Positions 1 to 8,982 of a DNA stretch of 44,812 bases are shown one piece after another. Positions within the stretch are counted from its first letter, which is position 1. Every line of letters begins with the position of its first letter. Made by a program: the position numbers and the translations under genes. The stretch comes from Methanosphaera stadtmanae (GTDB lineage: Archaea > Methanobacteriota > Methanobacteria > Methanobacteriales > Methanobacteriaceae), in NCBI GenBank assembly GCA_015062805.1, contig SUTQ01000020.1:1-44812 (forward strand), in the 5' to 3' direction. The notes under the pieces were generated by a model that saw only the letters and a list, made by a program, of their open reading frames with translations, had not been told where the DNA came from and did no database searches.

Positions 1-351
1 TTAGGTATTGATGTGTCAGGTTATGATTTGTCTAAGATAAGTTTATCTGATGTTATTGATATCTTAAACAAATCTGATTTTATCAAGTCTCTTATTTCAG
101 CAATGTTAAAATTATTCAATCTTGACTGGGAAAGATTTGATACATCTGAATTAATAGTTAGCTTTGACTCAGAAAAAATGGATATTAATGCATTATTAAC
201 TAGTCTAAATATACCTGGAGTCGATATTTCTGGAATTTTAGATATGTTTAATAGGAATGGTTTTGATTTAACAGAATTCATAAATCAATTCTTAAAGATG
301 TTCATGCAGAAAAATGTTCAGGAAGTTACATTATCTGATGATAATGATTAA
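1..351 (+). CDS. Unknown protein, C-terminal fragment (5' end outside window)
   Basis: The frame is open to the first base of the window, so this is the tail of a longer gene; the GTG at 13 is in frame but has no ribosome binding site. The 116 visible residues alternate short hydrophobic helices (LISAMLKLF, FINQFLKMF) with acidic or serine-rich turns. Two similar segments, near GIDVSGYDLS and GVDISGILDM, suggest internal repeats. I see no cysteine pairs, membrane spans or catalytic motif, and I do not recognise the family. The protein ends in an acidic tail (LSDDND). T-rich DNA follows the stop. Confidence 0.55.
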   Translation, partial: LGIDVSGYDLSKISLSDVIDILNKSDFIKSLISAMLKLFNLDWERFDTSELIVSFDSEKMDINALLTSLNIPGVDISGILDMFNRNGFDLTEFINQFLKMFMQKNVQEVTLSDDND

Positions 352-633
352 TTTGTAATCAAATTTATTCATTCTCAAAAAATTTAACGAAGTATTAAAC
401 ATGACTTAATTAATAAATAATGGATTAATTTTCATTATTCTTATTTTTTTTCAAGTAATTGACATCTCTTTTTCTATAAATATTTAGGGATTATTTTTTT
501 TCTAAAAAAAAATTAAATGCTAAAATATTTAATTATTTTTTCATTTTCCAATCATAGAAATAATAACTTATATTAATTCTAAAAAAGATAATAATAATAA
601 ATATACAATATTATTTTTTATATAGGGGATTTT
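352..633. other. Intergenic region, 282 bp, A+T-rich
   Basis: No ORF with a ribosome binding site is visible. Several T-runs (around 445-452 and 495-502) could end transcription of the upstream gene. A TATA-like stretch near 565-575 and an AGGGGAT ribosome binding site at about 624-630 belong to the next gene. Confidence 0.4.
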
Positions 634-954
634 ATGACAAAGAATGTGGAAAGATTAGAAAAACGTATGGAAGAACTCAGAGAGTCTTTGGAATTACATA
701 AAGAAAATCCGGGCAGTGGATTTGAAGAAGTTAAATCTGTTGAAATGTTAATTAAATTCGAAATTTATTTAAACGATGCAGAAATTGGAATAACAGATGG
801 TATCTATTTATATATGAATGAAGATGGACAAATAGTTAATGCAGAATACTTCGTTAAAGAAGATGGGGATGTAACTATCATAAGTTTTACCGATGAACAA
901 CTTGAAGTAATAGTAGAACTATTCGCAGATGTCTTCACAGTAAATGTAGAATAA
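634..954 (+). CDS. Small acidic protein of unknown function
   Basis: This is a 106-residue protein starting at ATG with an AGGGGAT ribosome binding site about 4-10 bases upstream. Residues 1-25 are charged and look like a short amphipathic helix or coiled coil (VERLEKRMEELRESLELHK). The rest alternates predicted strands and acidic loops, ending in a helix followed by FTVNVE. There is no signal peptide, membrane span or cysteine. I do not recognise the family. It is followed closely by T-runs and then by the SelA-like gene on the same strand, so it is probably its own transcription unit. Confidence 0.6.
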   Translation: MTKNVERLEKRMEELRESLELHKENPGSGFEEVKSVEMLIKFEIYLNDAEIGITDGIYLYMNEDGQIVNAEYFVKEDGDVTIISFTDEQLEVIVELFADVFTVNVE

Positions 955-959
955 ACTTA

Positions 960-1005
960 ACTTCCACTTTTTTTTTAAACTTTTTTTTGAAATTTTATTT
1001 TTAGG
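960..1005 (+). terminator. Poly-T terminator region
   Basis: Two long T-runs (about 9 and 8 T) lie directly after the stop of the small gene. Archaeal RNA polymerase terminates at such tracts. They sit only about 20-40 bases before the next start codon. Confidence 0.5.
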
Positions 1006-1013
1006 TTATTATC

Positions 1014-2165
1014 ATGACAATAGAATTAGATGAAATCAAAAAACGAGAAAAAGGACTAAAAATTATCAACGAAAAAATTAAAAATGAAGGCATAGATTCA
1101 CTAATTGATTTAACTGGACTTGCCGGTGGTTTTGACGTGACACCAAAAGATATTTCCTTACTAGAAACATATGCCGGACCAGCAGTTTTTGATGAAAAAA
1201 TACAAAAAGTGGGTATAGAACATTTAGGTGGGGAAAAAGTATTACCATTAAACCGGACAACCAGTGGTATTGCAGCAATGATTATGACCTATGTGAAAGA
1301 AGGAGATGAAATAGCACATTATTTGCCAGAAGAACCGGGACATCCTTCAATAGCTAGAACTGCAAAACTTGTTGGAGCAGACTATGTGGAATACACTGAT
1401 ATAAACGATTTTAAAATCAATGATAATACTTCTTTAGTAGTTATTACAGGTACAACAATGGATCATGAAGTTATTAGCGAAAATGATTTTAAATATGTGA
1501 TTAATAAAGCAAAAGAACAAGATATTCTCGTTTTTGTTGATGATGCATCAGGTGCTAGATTACGTAGAGCAGTATATAATCAACCTACAGCTATTGATTT
1601 AGGAGCTGATTTAAGTGTTACCAGTACTGATAAACTTATGGAAGGACCACGTGGAGGACTTATGGCCGGTAGTGAAAAGTTAATTGATGAAATAAAATTA
1701 ACTGTAAATCAGTATGGGTTTGAAGCACAAGCACCTTTGGTTGTTGGAATGATTAAAGCATTAGAAAAATATTCACCTGAAAGAATTAAAGAAGCTTATG
1801 TTGAAAAAGATGAGTTATATCAGAAATTAATTGATAAGGGATTGAATCCATTAACTACTCCTACGGGTTTTATGTTTAAAGAAGATGAAATTAAAAATGT
1901 TGTAGTTGATAAAATTGGTGAAATGGATACTCCTTCAGATATAATTGCAACAGTTTATTCAATGTTGCTTCTTGAAAATTACAATATTGTAACTATCCCT
2001 GCAGTTGGAATGCCTGGTGCTAGTAAAACTATTCGTATCGATTGGTCTGCAAAAGATTCTGATAAAATAACTATGGACGAAATGGTTTGTGCAATTGTTG
2101 ATACTTTTAATAAAACAGCAGAAGTATGTAAGAATAATAAGGTAGAACAAGTATTATATGAATAA
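1014..2165 (+). CDS. PLP-dependent enzyme, MJ0158 family (SelA-like)
   Basis: A 383-residue fold-type I aminotransferase-like protein related to bacterial selenocysteine synthase (SelA). The signature around Lys207 (STDKLMEGPRGG) matches the SelA pattern DKLLGGPQ, so Lys207 is the likely Schiff-base lysine; Asp176/Asp177 in VFVDDASG are the likely PLP ring contacts. The N-terminal DNA-interacting domain of bacterial SelA is absent. It is known that the M. jannaschii homologue was not shown to make Sec-tRNA, so the substrate is open; I do not call it selA. Start: ATG with a weak AGG upstream. It converges on birA, with a shared hairpin between the two stop codons. Confidence 0.85.
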   Translation: MTIELDEIKKREKGLKIINEKIKNEGIDSLIDLTGLAGGFDVTPKDISLLETYAGPAVFDEKIQKVGIEHLGGEKVLPLNRTTSGIAAMIMTYVKEGDEIAHYLPEEPGHPSIARTAKLVGADYVEYTDINDFKINDNTSLVVITGTTMDHEVISENDFKYVINKAKEQDILVFVDDASGARLRRAVYNQPTAIDLGADLSVTSTDKLMEGPRGGLMAGSEKLIDEIKLTVNQYGFEAQAPLVVGMIKALEKYSPERIKEAYVEKDELYQKLIDKGLNPLTTPTGFMFKEDEIKNVVVDKIGEMDTPSDIIATVYSMLLLENYNIVTIPAVGMPGASKTIRIDWSAKDSDKITMDEMVCAIVDTFNKTAEVCKNNKVEQVLYE

Positions 2166-2196
2166 TATTGGTGGATATTTTAATTAAAAATAGTAT

Positions 2197-2218
2197 GATG
2201 ATGAAATTATTCATCATC
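2197..2218. terminator. Convergent hairpin between SelA-like gene and birA
   Basis: A perfect 9-bp inverted repeat (GATGATGAA / TTCATCATC, loop ATTA). The right arm is the last three codons of birA read in reverse, and the loop contains the birA stop codon. It lies in the 41-bp gap between convergent genes and could act in both directions. Confidence 0.45.
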
Positions 2219-3175
2219 TATAATTATACATTCACCGGATGTGATTTTTTCTAGTTTTCCATCATCTGTTTCAACTATCAATGCACCTTTATTAGTGATA
2301 CCTACAGCATCAGCAATTAAAGCTTTACCACCTTTGTATACTTTTACACGATTACCAGTTGTGCTTGATAATCTTCTCCATTCAGAAACAATTTCTTTAA
2401 AGTTTCCTTCTTTAAATTGTTCATATAATTCTTCAAATATTCTGAAGAATTCTCTCATTATTGCAGCTCTATTAAGTTCAATGTTAGTTTCTTTTTTAAC
2501 ACTGGTTGCAATACTTTCTAGTTCATTAGGAATATCTTCATCATTGATATTAACATCAATTCCAACACCAACAAGGATAGCTTCCAATTTATCTTTTTTA
2601 GTAACGGCTTCTGTAAGAATTCCACATATTTTTTTATTTCCAATTAATAGATCATTAGGCCATTTGATTCCAACATTTATATCAAATTCATCATGTAATG
2701 TTTTTGCAATTGCAACGCCAGTTACGATTGTTAATTTAGAAGCTTCAAGAAGAGTAACATCTGGTCTAAGAATCATTGTCATATAGATACCACCTTCTGG
2801 TGATATCCAATCGGTATTTTTTCTACTTCTACCTGCTGTTTGATGTTCTGCAATAACTACTGTTCCTTCAGATGCATCATCTTCAACAAATTTTTTAGCA
2901 GTATTATTTGTAGAGTCTACTTCTTCATAGAAATGAATATTATGCCCAATATATTTTGAGTTTAAACCTCTACCTACTTCGAATGGTTCGATAATATCTG
3001 GTGTATCTTCTAATTTATATCCTTTATCATCATCATGAACAATTTTATATCCTGCTTCCCTTAATATGTCTAAATTTTTTCTAAGTTTTTCCTCAGAAAT
3101 GTTTAATCTTTTTAATAATTCAGATTCAGTAGCAAATTCTGCTTCAATATTTTTTAAAATATGTTGTCTAATCAT
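2207..3175 (-). CDS. birA: Bifunctional biotin-protein ligase / biotin operon repressor
   Basis: A 322-residue BirA that activates biotin to biotinyl-AMP and attaches it to the carboxylase carrier domain. Residues 1-60 form a winged helix-turn-helix (helices near 15-24 and 27-42, then GYKLED). The ligase core follows: DSTN at 87-90, the biotin/AMP loop GRSRKNTDWISPEGG at 115-129 and KWPND at 171-175. The C-terminal 50 residues are the SH3-like domain (GNRVKVYKGG). The HTH makes it a group II BirA, so it may also be a DNA-binding regulator. It is divergent from pycA, the gene for part of its expected target enzyme; this pairing is known in other Methanobacteriales. Confidence 0.95.
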   Translation of the reverse strand: MIRQHILKNIEAEFATESELLKRLNISEEKLRKNLDILREAGYKIVHDDDKGYKLEDTPDIIEPFEVGRGLNSKYIGHNIHFYEEVDSTNNTAKKFVEDDASEGTVVIAEHQTAGRSRKNTDWISPEGGIYMTMILRPDVTLLEASKLTIVTGVAIAKTLHDEFDINVGIKWPNDLLIGNKKICGILTEAVTKKDKLEAILVGVGIDVNINDEDIPNELESIATSVKKETNIELNRAAIMREFFRIFEELYEQFKEGNFKEIVSEWRRLSSTTGNRVKVYKGGKALIADAVGITNKGALIVETDDGKLEKITSGECIIIDDE

Positions 3176-3465
3176 CTCAAACCCTAATATTACTTTATTT
3201 TAATATAGAATCACATATTGTTTAAAAATGTGATATTTATTTGTAGTATAATATTATATTATCTTATGGTCATAAATAGATTTTTAATTTTATTAGTTTA
3301 TGATACATTTATTTTTTGAATAGTTTTGATTATATAAATTTTATTTAAAAAATTGACAAACTATAAACCTATATAGTATTAACTAAATAAAATAATATAT
3401 AGAAACTAAGATAATGTAGTATAATATTAATTTCTAACAATAATCAAAAAAAGGGGAACAATAAA
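3176..3465. promoter_or_regulatory. birA-pycA divergent promoter region
   Basis: A 290-bp gap serves both divergent genes. It contains an inverted repeat ACTATA-N6-TATAGT at 3360-3377, overlapping TATA-like sequence upstream of pycA, and further TATA-like stretches near 3395-3402 and 3250-3260. The ribosome binding site of pycA (AAAAGGGG) is near 3448-3455. Since BirA carries a DNA-binding domain, the dyad is a candidate operator; this is inference only. Confidence 0.35.
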
Positions 3466-4956
3466 ATGTTTGATAAAGTTTTAATCGCTAACCGTGGTGA
3501 AATAGCAATACGTGTTATGCGAGCTTGTAAAGAATTAGATGTAGATACAGTTGCAATATACTCGGATACTGATGAATCTGCATTATTCACAAAATATGCT
3601 GATGAAGCAAGACCACTTAATTCATCTATATTAGCACAATCTTATTTGGATATTGATAAAATAATGGATATAGCTATTGAAACTGGAGCTGATGCTATAC
3701 ATCCAGGATATGGTTTTTTATCAGAAAATCCTTCATTAGGTGAAAGATGTGATGAAAATAATATTACCCTTATTGGTCCAAGAAAAAATGCAATAGAATC
3801 AATGGGGGATAAAATTACATCAAAACAATTAATGGAAAAAGTAGGAGTACCTACCGTTCCAGGTGACAAAGAAGGAATAACCGATGTTGAAGAGGCTAAA
3901 AAAAGAGCAAAAGAGATAGGTTATCCAGTTATTATAAAATCTTCTGCAGGTGGTGGAGGAATAGGTATGAGAGTAGTTTATGAAGAAGATGAACTAGCTC
4001 GTGCAATTGAAACTACTCAAAACTTAGCACAATCAACATTTGGTGATGGAACGGTATACATAGAAAAGTATATTGAAAGACCTAGACATATTGAATTCCA
4101 AGTCTTAGCAGATAATCATGGCAACACAATACATGTGTGTGATCGTGAATGTTCTATTCAAAGAAGACATCAAAAGTTAATAGAAGAAGCACCATCACCA
4201 ATCATGACTGAAGAACTAAGAGAAAGAATGGGAGAATCTGCTATTAAAGCAGCTCAAAGTGTAGATTATAACAGTGCCGGTACAGTTGAATTTATGTATT
4301 CTAATGGTGAATATTATTTCCTTGAAATGAATACGAGAATTCAAGTAGAACATCCAATTACCGAAGCAATTACTGGGATTGACTTGGTTAAACAACAAAT
4401 TAAAGTTGCAGCAGGGGAAAAATTAGGATATGAACAGGATGATATTAAAGTAAATGGTCATGCTATTGAATGCCGTATCAATGCTGAAGATCCGTTAAAT
4501 GATTTTGTGCCTAGTCCTGGTAAATTATTAGGTTATCGTTCACCAGGTGGTATAGGAATCAGAATGGATAGTGGAGTATATACTGGTTATACTATTCCAT
4601 CAATTTATGACTCAATGATTGCAAAATTAATCGTTCATGGTAATTGTAGGGAAGAGGCAATTGCTCGTATGAACAGGGCATTAAATGAGTTTATTGTTGT
4701 GGGTGTTCCAACAACAATTCCGTTCCATAAAGCACTGATGAAAAACAAAAACTTCAAAGAAGCAAACCTTCATACTAGTTTCATTGAAGAAAATAAAAGA
4801 GATTTACTGATGGAAATAGAAAAAGTTGTGAAAGAAGAGGAAGCTAGAATCAGTGAATTAAATTCAACGTTCTTACCTAGTAAGAAGGTAGCTGCTATTT
4901 CAACAAGTGTAAACACTTATATGCAAAGAATTATGGATGAACAGCAAAAAAGATAA
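3466..4956 (+). CDS. pycA: Pyruvate carboxylase subunit A (biotin carboxylase)
   Basis: A 496-residue biotin carboxylase subunit of the two-subunit archaeal pyruvate carboxylase, which makes oxaloacetate for the incomplete TCA branch. The N-terminal domain begins ANRGEIAIRVMRA. The ATP-grasp domain has the glycine loop AGGGGIGMR (161-169), the invariant DRECSIQRRHQK (226-237), and the metal/catalytic set Glu275, Glu287, Asn289, Arg291 in EMNTRIQVEHP. Lys116 and His208 match E. coli AccC Lys116 and His209. It has no biotin carrier domain; the partner PycB (carboxyltransferase plus carrier) is not in this window. A long T-rich tract follows the stop. Confidence 0.95.
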   Translation: MFDKVLIANRGEIAIRVMRACKELDVDTVAIYSDTDESALFTKYADEARPLNSSILAQSYLDIDKIMDIAIETGADAIHPGYGFLSENPSLGERCDENNITLIGPRKNAIESMGDKITSKQLMEKVGVPTVPGDKEGITDVEEAKKRAKEIGYPVIIKSSAGGGGIGMRVVYEEDELARAIETTQNLAQSTFGDGTVYIEKYIERPRHIEFQVLADNHGNTIHVCDRECSIQRRHQKLIEEAPSPIMTEELRERMGESAIKAAQSVDYNSAGTVEFMYSNGEYYFLEMNTRIQVEHPITEAITGIDLVKQQIKVAAGEKLGYEQDDIKVNGHAIECRINAEDPLNDFVPSPGKLLGYRSPGGIGIRMDSGVYTGYTIPSIYDSMIAKLIVHGNCREEAIARMNRALNEFIVVGVPTTIPFHKALMKNKNFKEANLHTSFIEENKRDLLMEIEKVVKEEEARISELNSTFLPSKKVAAISTSVNTYMQRIMDEQQKR

Positions 4957-4969
4957 TGAAGACTAGTTC

Positions 4970-4995
4970 CCTTTTTTCTTTAATTATTTTTTTAA
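4970..4995 (+). terminator. Poly-T terminator after pycA
   Basis: T6 at 4972-4977 and T7 at 4987-4993 lie within 40 bases of the pycA stop codon. This is a typical archaeal U-tract terminator without an obvious hairpin. Confidence 0.5.
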
Positions 4996-5151
4996 TATTA
5001 TGTTGAAGATATTTTACAAAGACTTAATAATTGTATTTTGTAATATTTAAAAGTTTTCTTAATAATCCCATTTTTGAAAAATTCATAAAACAATTTTTCT
5101 TAAGTAAAATTAAATATTTATCTCTTTTTTTATCACTCTTAAAACGGTAAG

Positions 5152-5161
5152 TTTATATATA
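5152..5161 (+). promoter_or_regulatory. TATA box upstream of SPOUT methyltransferase / ribosomal run
   Basis: TTTATATATA is a near-ideal archaeal box A. It predicts initiation near 5182-5188, about 60 bases before the favoured start at 5246. Confidence 0.5.
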
Positions 5162-5245
5162 GTTATAAAGTAATATATAATATAGTATTCCAACTGATAA
5201 AAACTTCCTATAAACTAATATATGTTTTTGAACAAATTTTTTATT

Positions 5246-6064
5246 ATGGAAAAATTATCAATATTCGTACCGAATAGTTATTTGGCCGAATCAAAAGATT
5301 CAAAAATTAGAACATATAAAGTTGGCTTAATAGGGAGATATGCTGCTCTATTTAGGGCTAATAATATAGTTATTTACAATGACAATTCAGACGGAGGTAG
5401 TAGGGATGATGCTCTCTATATGAAAACTATCCTAGAATACATGGATACACCTCAATACTTGAGAAAACAAGTGTTTCCGATTACACCGGAGCTGAAGAAT
5501 GTAGGAATACTTCCACCACTTAGGACACCACATCATCCTTCGTCAGATGATCTTCAAGTTGGAGATTTCAGAAAAGGATTGACAAAAAAACGTGTTCGTA
5601 AGGGCACTATGGTCGATATTGGTGTAGACCAACTTGCATTATGTAAGGAGAAACTAAGTGTCAACAAAGTACTAAGTTTTCGTATTGAAAAGTTAGGCAA
5701 AGAAATTTTAATAGAACCTGATGAACCTGAGAGTGTTTATTGGGGATATGAAGCAATTACTAGTGACCGTAACCTCTATGACAGCATAACCATGATGAAA
5801 CAGAAACCTGATTTGGTAATTGGTACATCAAAATATGCTCCTAACATTAATTCTATTCTAGATGAGGTTCAAACAAGTATCAAACAAGCATCTCATGTAG
5901 CTATTTTATTCGGAGGACCATACTCAGGAATAAACAGCTTAATAAGTGAGCGAAAGTTAGATTTTGAAATTAATACTGTTCCTTGTCAGGGTACTGAAAC
6001 AGTTAGGACAGAAGAAGCAGTAATTAGTACATTGTCTATATTAAACATATTGCTAGACTATTAG
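5246..6064 (+). CDS. SPOUT-family RNA methyltransferase (MTH1-like, putative)
   Basis: A 272-residue member of the RNA_methyltransferase-like SPOUT family (MTH1/C9orf114 type). The conserved blocks are MDTPQYLR, GILPPLRTPHHP, the OB-like insert with KRVRKGTMVDIG, and the C-terminal trefoil-knot region ILFGGPYSG followed by TETVRTEEA. The family is predicted to methylate RNA with S-adenosylmethionine; its substrate is not evident from sequence. It sits immediately upstream of rpl3, as in Methanothermobacter, which fits a ribosome-related role. An in-frame ATG at 5222 would add eight residues (MFLNKFFI), but homologues begin close to MEKLSIFVP, so I prefer 5246. Neither start has a clear Shine-Dalgarno sequence. 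Confidence 0.85.
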   Translation: MEKLSIFVPNSYLAESKDSKIRTYKVGLIGRYAALFRANNIVIYNDNSDGGSRDDALYMKTILEYMDTPQYLRKQVFPITPELKNVGILPPLRTPHHPSSDDLQVGDFRKGLTKKRVRKGTMVDIGVDQLALCKEKLSVNKVLSFRIEKLGKEILIEPDEPESVYWGYEAITSDRNLYDSITMMKQKPDLVIGTSKYAPNINSILDEVQTSIKQASHVAILFGGPYSGINSLISERKLDFEINTVPCQGTETVRTEEAVISTLSILNILLDY

Positions 6065-6140
6065 TATTTTGTTACTTATTAAAAATAACTTGTAAATAAC
6101 ACCATAACAATTATAATTTTAAAATTAAGGAGAAGAAAAC

Positions 6141-7154
6141 ATGACTAGACATCACCAACCAAGAAAAGGATCGGTTGCATTCAGTCCACGTAAAAGAGTG
6201 GCTAGAGAAACACCTCGTGTAAGTACCTGGCCAGAAGTAGAAGAGACTGGACTGCTCGGATTCGCAGGATACAAGGTGGGCATGACCCACGTGACGGCTC
6301 TGGACTCTAGGAAAGGTTCTCCAACAGAAAACATGGAATTATCTGTTCCATGTACAATATTAGAGGCACCACCTTTAGTAGTGTTGGGAATTAGAGCTTA
6401 CACAAAAACTACATACGGATTAAAAACTTTAACCGATGTGCTCGCAAATGATAATTTGGACGAAGAATTATCCAGAAAAATATCTGTTCCTAAATTCGAA
6501 GATATCGAATCAAAATTAGAAAACTTAAGAAACAGAATCGATGAAATTGATGAAGTTAGAGTTCTAGTTCACACTAAACCAAAACTTGCCAGTGTGCCTA
6601 AGAAAAAACCAGAAGTTCTTGAATTCGGAGTAGGTGGAAAATCTGTAGAAGATAAATTAGAATATGCTATAAGTGTATTAGGACAAGAAATTACTCCTAA
6701 AGATGTATTTGAAGAAGGAGAATTCACTGATGCAATAGCAACCACCAAAGGAAAAGGTGTTCAAGGACCAGTAAAAAGATTCGGTGTAAGAATCCAATAT
6801 GGTAAAGCAGCACGTAGTGGTATTGAAAGACACGTAGGTTCTATTGGACCATGGACTCCAAACAGAACCATGTGGACCGTTGCAATGCAAGGTCAAATGG
6901 GATACCATAAAAGAACAGAATATAACAAAAAACTCCTAAAAATAGGCGATGAATCTGAGGTTGACTTAATAAACCCAGATGGTGGATTTGTAAAATATGG
7001 ATTAGTTAAAAACAATTACATAATTGTTAAAGGTTCATTACCAGGACCTTCCAAAAGATTAGTTGTTTTAAGAAAAGGAGTAAGAAATGCAAGTAAAGAT
7101 GCAACAGCTCCAGAAATATCTTACATAAGCACAACTTCAAGACAGGGAGTATAA
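6141..7154 (+). CDS. rpl3: 50S ribosomal protein L3 (uL3)
   Basis: A 337-residue uL3 that folds near the peptidyl-transferase centre. The N-terminus is the archaeal/eukaryotic form (MTRHHQPRKGSVAFSPRKR). The KTTKGKGVQGPVKRFG-like loop (residues about 198-212 here) and the GSIGPWTP region are diagnostic. An AAGGAGAAG ribosome binding site precedes the ATG. This is the first gene of a run of closely spaced ribosomal genes; the 76-bp gap upstream contains no convincing TATA box, so it may be co-transcribed with the SPOUT gene. Confidence 0.97.
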   Translation: MTRHHQPRKGSVAFSPRKRVARETPRVSTWPEVEETGLLGFAGYKVGMTHVTALDSRKGSPTENMELSVPCTILEAPPLVVLGIRAYTKTTYGLKTLTDVLANDNLDEELSRKISVPKFEDIESKLENLRNRIDEIDEVRVLVHTKPKLASVPKKKPEVLEFGVGGKSVEDKLEYAISVLGQEITPKDVFEEGEFTDAIATTKGKGVQGPVKRFGVRIQYGKAARSGIERHVGSIGPWTPNRTMWTVAMQGQMGYHKRTEYNKKLLKIGDESEVDLINPDGGFVKYGLVKNNYIIVKGSLPGPSKRLVVLRKGVRNASKDATAPEISYISTTSRQGV

Positions 7155-7172
7155 ATTTAAAGAGTGATTAGT

Positions 7173-7952
7173 ATGGCAAAAGTAAACGTTTATTCATTAA
7201 AAGGCGACATCACCGAGGAAATTGAGCTCCCAGAAATTTTTGAAGAAACATACAGACCTGACGTAATTAAAAGAGCTGTAATTTCAATTCAAACAGCAAG
7301 AATTCAACCTTGGGGAGCAAACCCAATGGCTGGTAAAAGAACTACAGCTAAATCAATGGGTTCAGGTAGAGGAGCAGCAATGGTACCTCGTATAAATGGG
7401 TCATCCAAAGCAGCATTCGTACCTCAAGCAATTGGTGGTAGAAAAGCTCACCCTCCACGAGTAAATACTATTTATCATGAAAAAATCAACAGAAAAGAAA
7501 GAATCTTAGCAATTAGATCTGCAATTGCAGCTACTGCTAATAAAGATTTAGTATCTGAAAGAGGACATCAAATTTCTGAATTAGATCAAATTCCTTTCGT
7601 TGTAGATGATGAATTAGAAACAATCAAAACAACCAAAGAAACTCGTGAAATCTTTAAAGATTTAGGTATCCTGGATGATATTGTAAGAGCTAAAAAAGGA
7701 AGAAAAATCAAATCTGGTAAAGGAAAACTTAGAGGAAGAAAATACAGAACACCTAAAGGACCTTTAGTAGTTGTTGGCAGTGATCGTGGAATTAGTTTAG
7801 GAGCAAGAAACCATGCTGGTGTAGATGTTGTTGAAGTAAGCAACGTTAACGCTGAATTACTTGCACCTGGTACTCATGCTGGAAGATTAACTATTTACAC
7901 AAAATCTGCAATCGAAAAACTTGGAGATTTATTCCAACAAAATAGGAGTTAG
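7173..7952 (+). CDS. rpl4: 50S ribosomal protein L4 (uL4)
   Basis: A 259-residue uL4 of the archaeal type, with the extended internal loop that reaches into the exit tunnel (residues about 45-95, rich in Gly/Arg: KSMGSGRGAAMVPR, GGRKAHPPR). It ends in LTIYTKSAIEKLG, the conserved C-terminal segment. I use the ATG at 7173, giving MAKVNVYSLKG, rather than the in-frame GTG at 7164, because that GTG lies in the ribosome binding sequence (GTGAT). It follows rpl3 by 18 bases. Confidence 0.97.
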   Translation: MAKVNVYSLKGDITEEIELPEIFEETYRPDVIKRAVISIQTARIQPWGANPMAGKRTTAKSMGSGRGAAMVPRINGSSKAAFVPQAIGGRKAHPPRVNTIYHEKINRKERILAIRSAIAATANKDLVSERGHQISELDQIPFVVDDELETIKTTKETREIFKDLGILDDIVRAKKGRKIKSGKGKLRGRKYRTPKGPLVVVGSDRGISLGARNHAGVDVVEVSNVNAELLAPGTHAGRLTIYTKSAIEKLGDLFQQNRS

Positions 7953-7957
7953 TTATT

Positions 7958-8218
7958 ATGGATCCATATTCAGTAATAATAAAACCACAATTATCAGAAA
8001 AAACCATGAATCAAATTTATGATGAAAACAAAATAACATTTGTGGTTCGTAGATCTGCTAATAAAAGAGTAATTAAAGATGCTTTCCAAGAGTTATACGA
8101 TACAAAAGTTCTCTCAGTTAATACTCATATTACTCCTAGAGGAGAAAAAATTGCAACAATTGAATTAGAAGAATCAGAAGCTGCAGAAGATATCGCAGTA
8201 AAATTAGGAGTCTTCTAG
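7958..8218 (+). CDS. rpl23: 50S ribosomal protein L23 (uL23)
   Basis: An 86-residue uL23, the normal archaeal length. It begins DPYSVIIKPQLSEKTM, followed by NKRVIKDAFQELYDTKVLSVNT, the conserved rRNA-binding helix and strand. uL23 lines the tunnel exit, where SRP and chaperones dock. The GGAGTTAG around the rpl4 stop serves as ribosome binding site; the gap is five bases. Confidence 0.96.
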   Translation: MDPYSVIIKPQLSEKTMNQIYDENKITFVVRRSANKRVIKDAFQELYDTKVLSVNTHITPRGEKIATIELEESEAAEDIAVKLGVF

Positions 8219-8242
8219 TAAGCATAATTAGGAGGATTGATT

Positions 8243-8968
8243 ATGGGACATCGATTAATTATTCAAAGAAGAGGTCGAGGAACTCCAACATACCGTAGTT
8301 CATCACACAGATTCAGAGGAAAAGTATCATACCGTTCATATGATGCACTTGAAAAAGAAGGAAGTCTAAAAGGATTAGTAACTGATATCATACATGATCC
8401 AGGACGTTCAGCACCTGTTGCAATTGTTAAATTTGAAAATGGTGAAGAAAAATTAGTTCTTGCACCAGAAAGTATTGCAATAGATGATGAAATAGAATGT
8501 GGTATTTCTGCTTCAATTGAACCAGGAAACACATTACCATTAAGTGAAATTCCTGAAGGTACTCCAGTATTTAACATTGAGAAAAACCCTGGAGACGGTG
8601 GAAAATTCGTCCGTTCTTCTGGAACATACGCTTCATTAATCACACACGATGTAGGTAAATCAATGATTGAATTACCATCTGGTGAATTAAAAGCATTTAA
8701 CCCAAGAAGTAGAGCAACTATTGGTGTAGTTGCAGGTGGAGGAAGAAAAGATAAACCATTCCTTAAAGCTGGTAACAGATATCATGCACTTAAAGCAAAA
8801 GGTAAGAAAATGATGACTGTTAGAGGTGTTGCAATGAACGCAGTAGACCACCCACACGGTGGAGGTAACAGACAACACCCAGGAAGACCTACTACTATCT
8901 CAAGACATGCACCTGCAGGTAGAAAAGTTGGTTCCATAGCAGCTAAACGTACAGGTAAAAGACGATAG
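8243..8968 (+). CDS. rpl2: 50S ribosomal protein L2 (uL2)
   Basis: A 241-residue uL2, needed for subunit association and peptidyl transfer. It starts MGHRLIIQRRGRGTPTYRS. The C-terminal loop RGVAMNAVDHPHGGG contains the conserved HPHGGG histidine motif. A GGAGG at 8231-8235 lies seven bases before the ATG at 8243; the TTG at 8237 in the same frame is between them and is rejected as start. Confidence 0.97.
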   Translation: MGHRLIIQRRGRGTPTYRSSSHRFRGKVSYRSYDALEKEGSLKGLVTDIIHDPGRSAPVAIVKFENGEEKLVLAPESIAIDDEIECGISASIEPGNTLPLSEIPEGTPVFNIEKNPGDGGKFVRSSGTYASLITHDVGKSMIELPSGELKAFNPRSRATIGVVAGGGRKDKPFLKAGNRYHALKAKGKKMMTVRGVAMNAVDHPHGGGNRQHPGRPTTISRHAPAGRKVGSIAAKRTGKRR

Positions 8969-8982
8969 AAGGAGGCACTTAA

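Noticed and set aside
1014-2165. True selenocysteine synthase SelA
   Set aside because: Only the PLP core is similar; the family representative MJ0158 was not shown to act on tRNA-Sec, and no other selenocysteine genes are in the window.
5222-5245. Eight-residue longer SPOUT protein
   Set aside because: The extra MFLNKFFI is not expected from homologues, though it cannot be excluded because neither start has a ribosome binding site.
6115-6127. A+T palindrome before rpl3 as an operator
   Set aside because: AATTTTAAAATT is a simple-composition palindrome of the kind expected often in this DNA, with no second copy at a related site.
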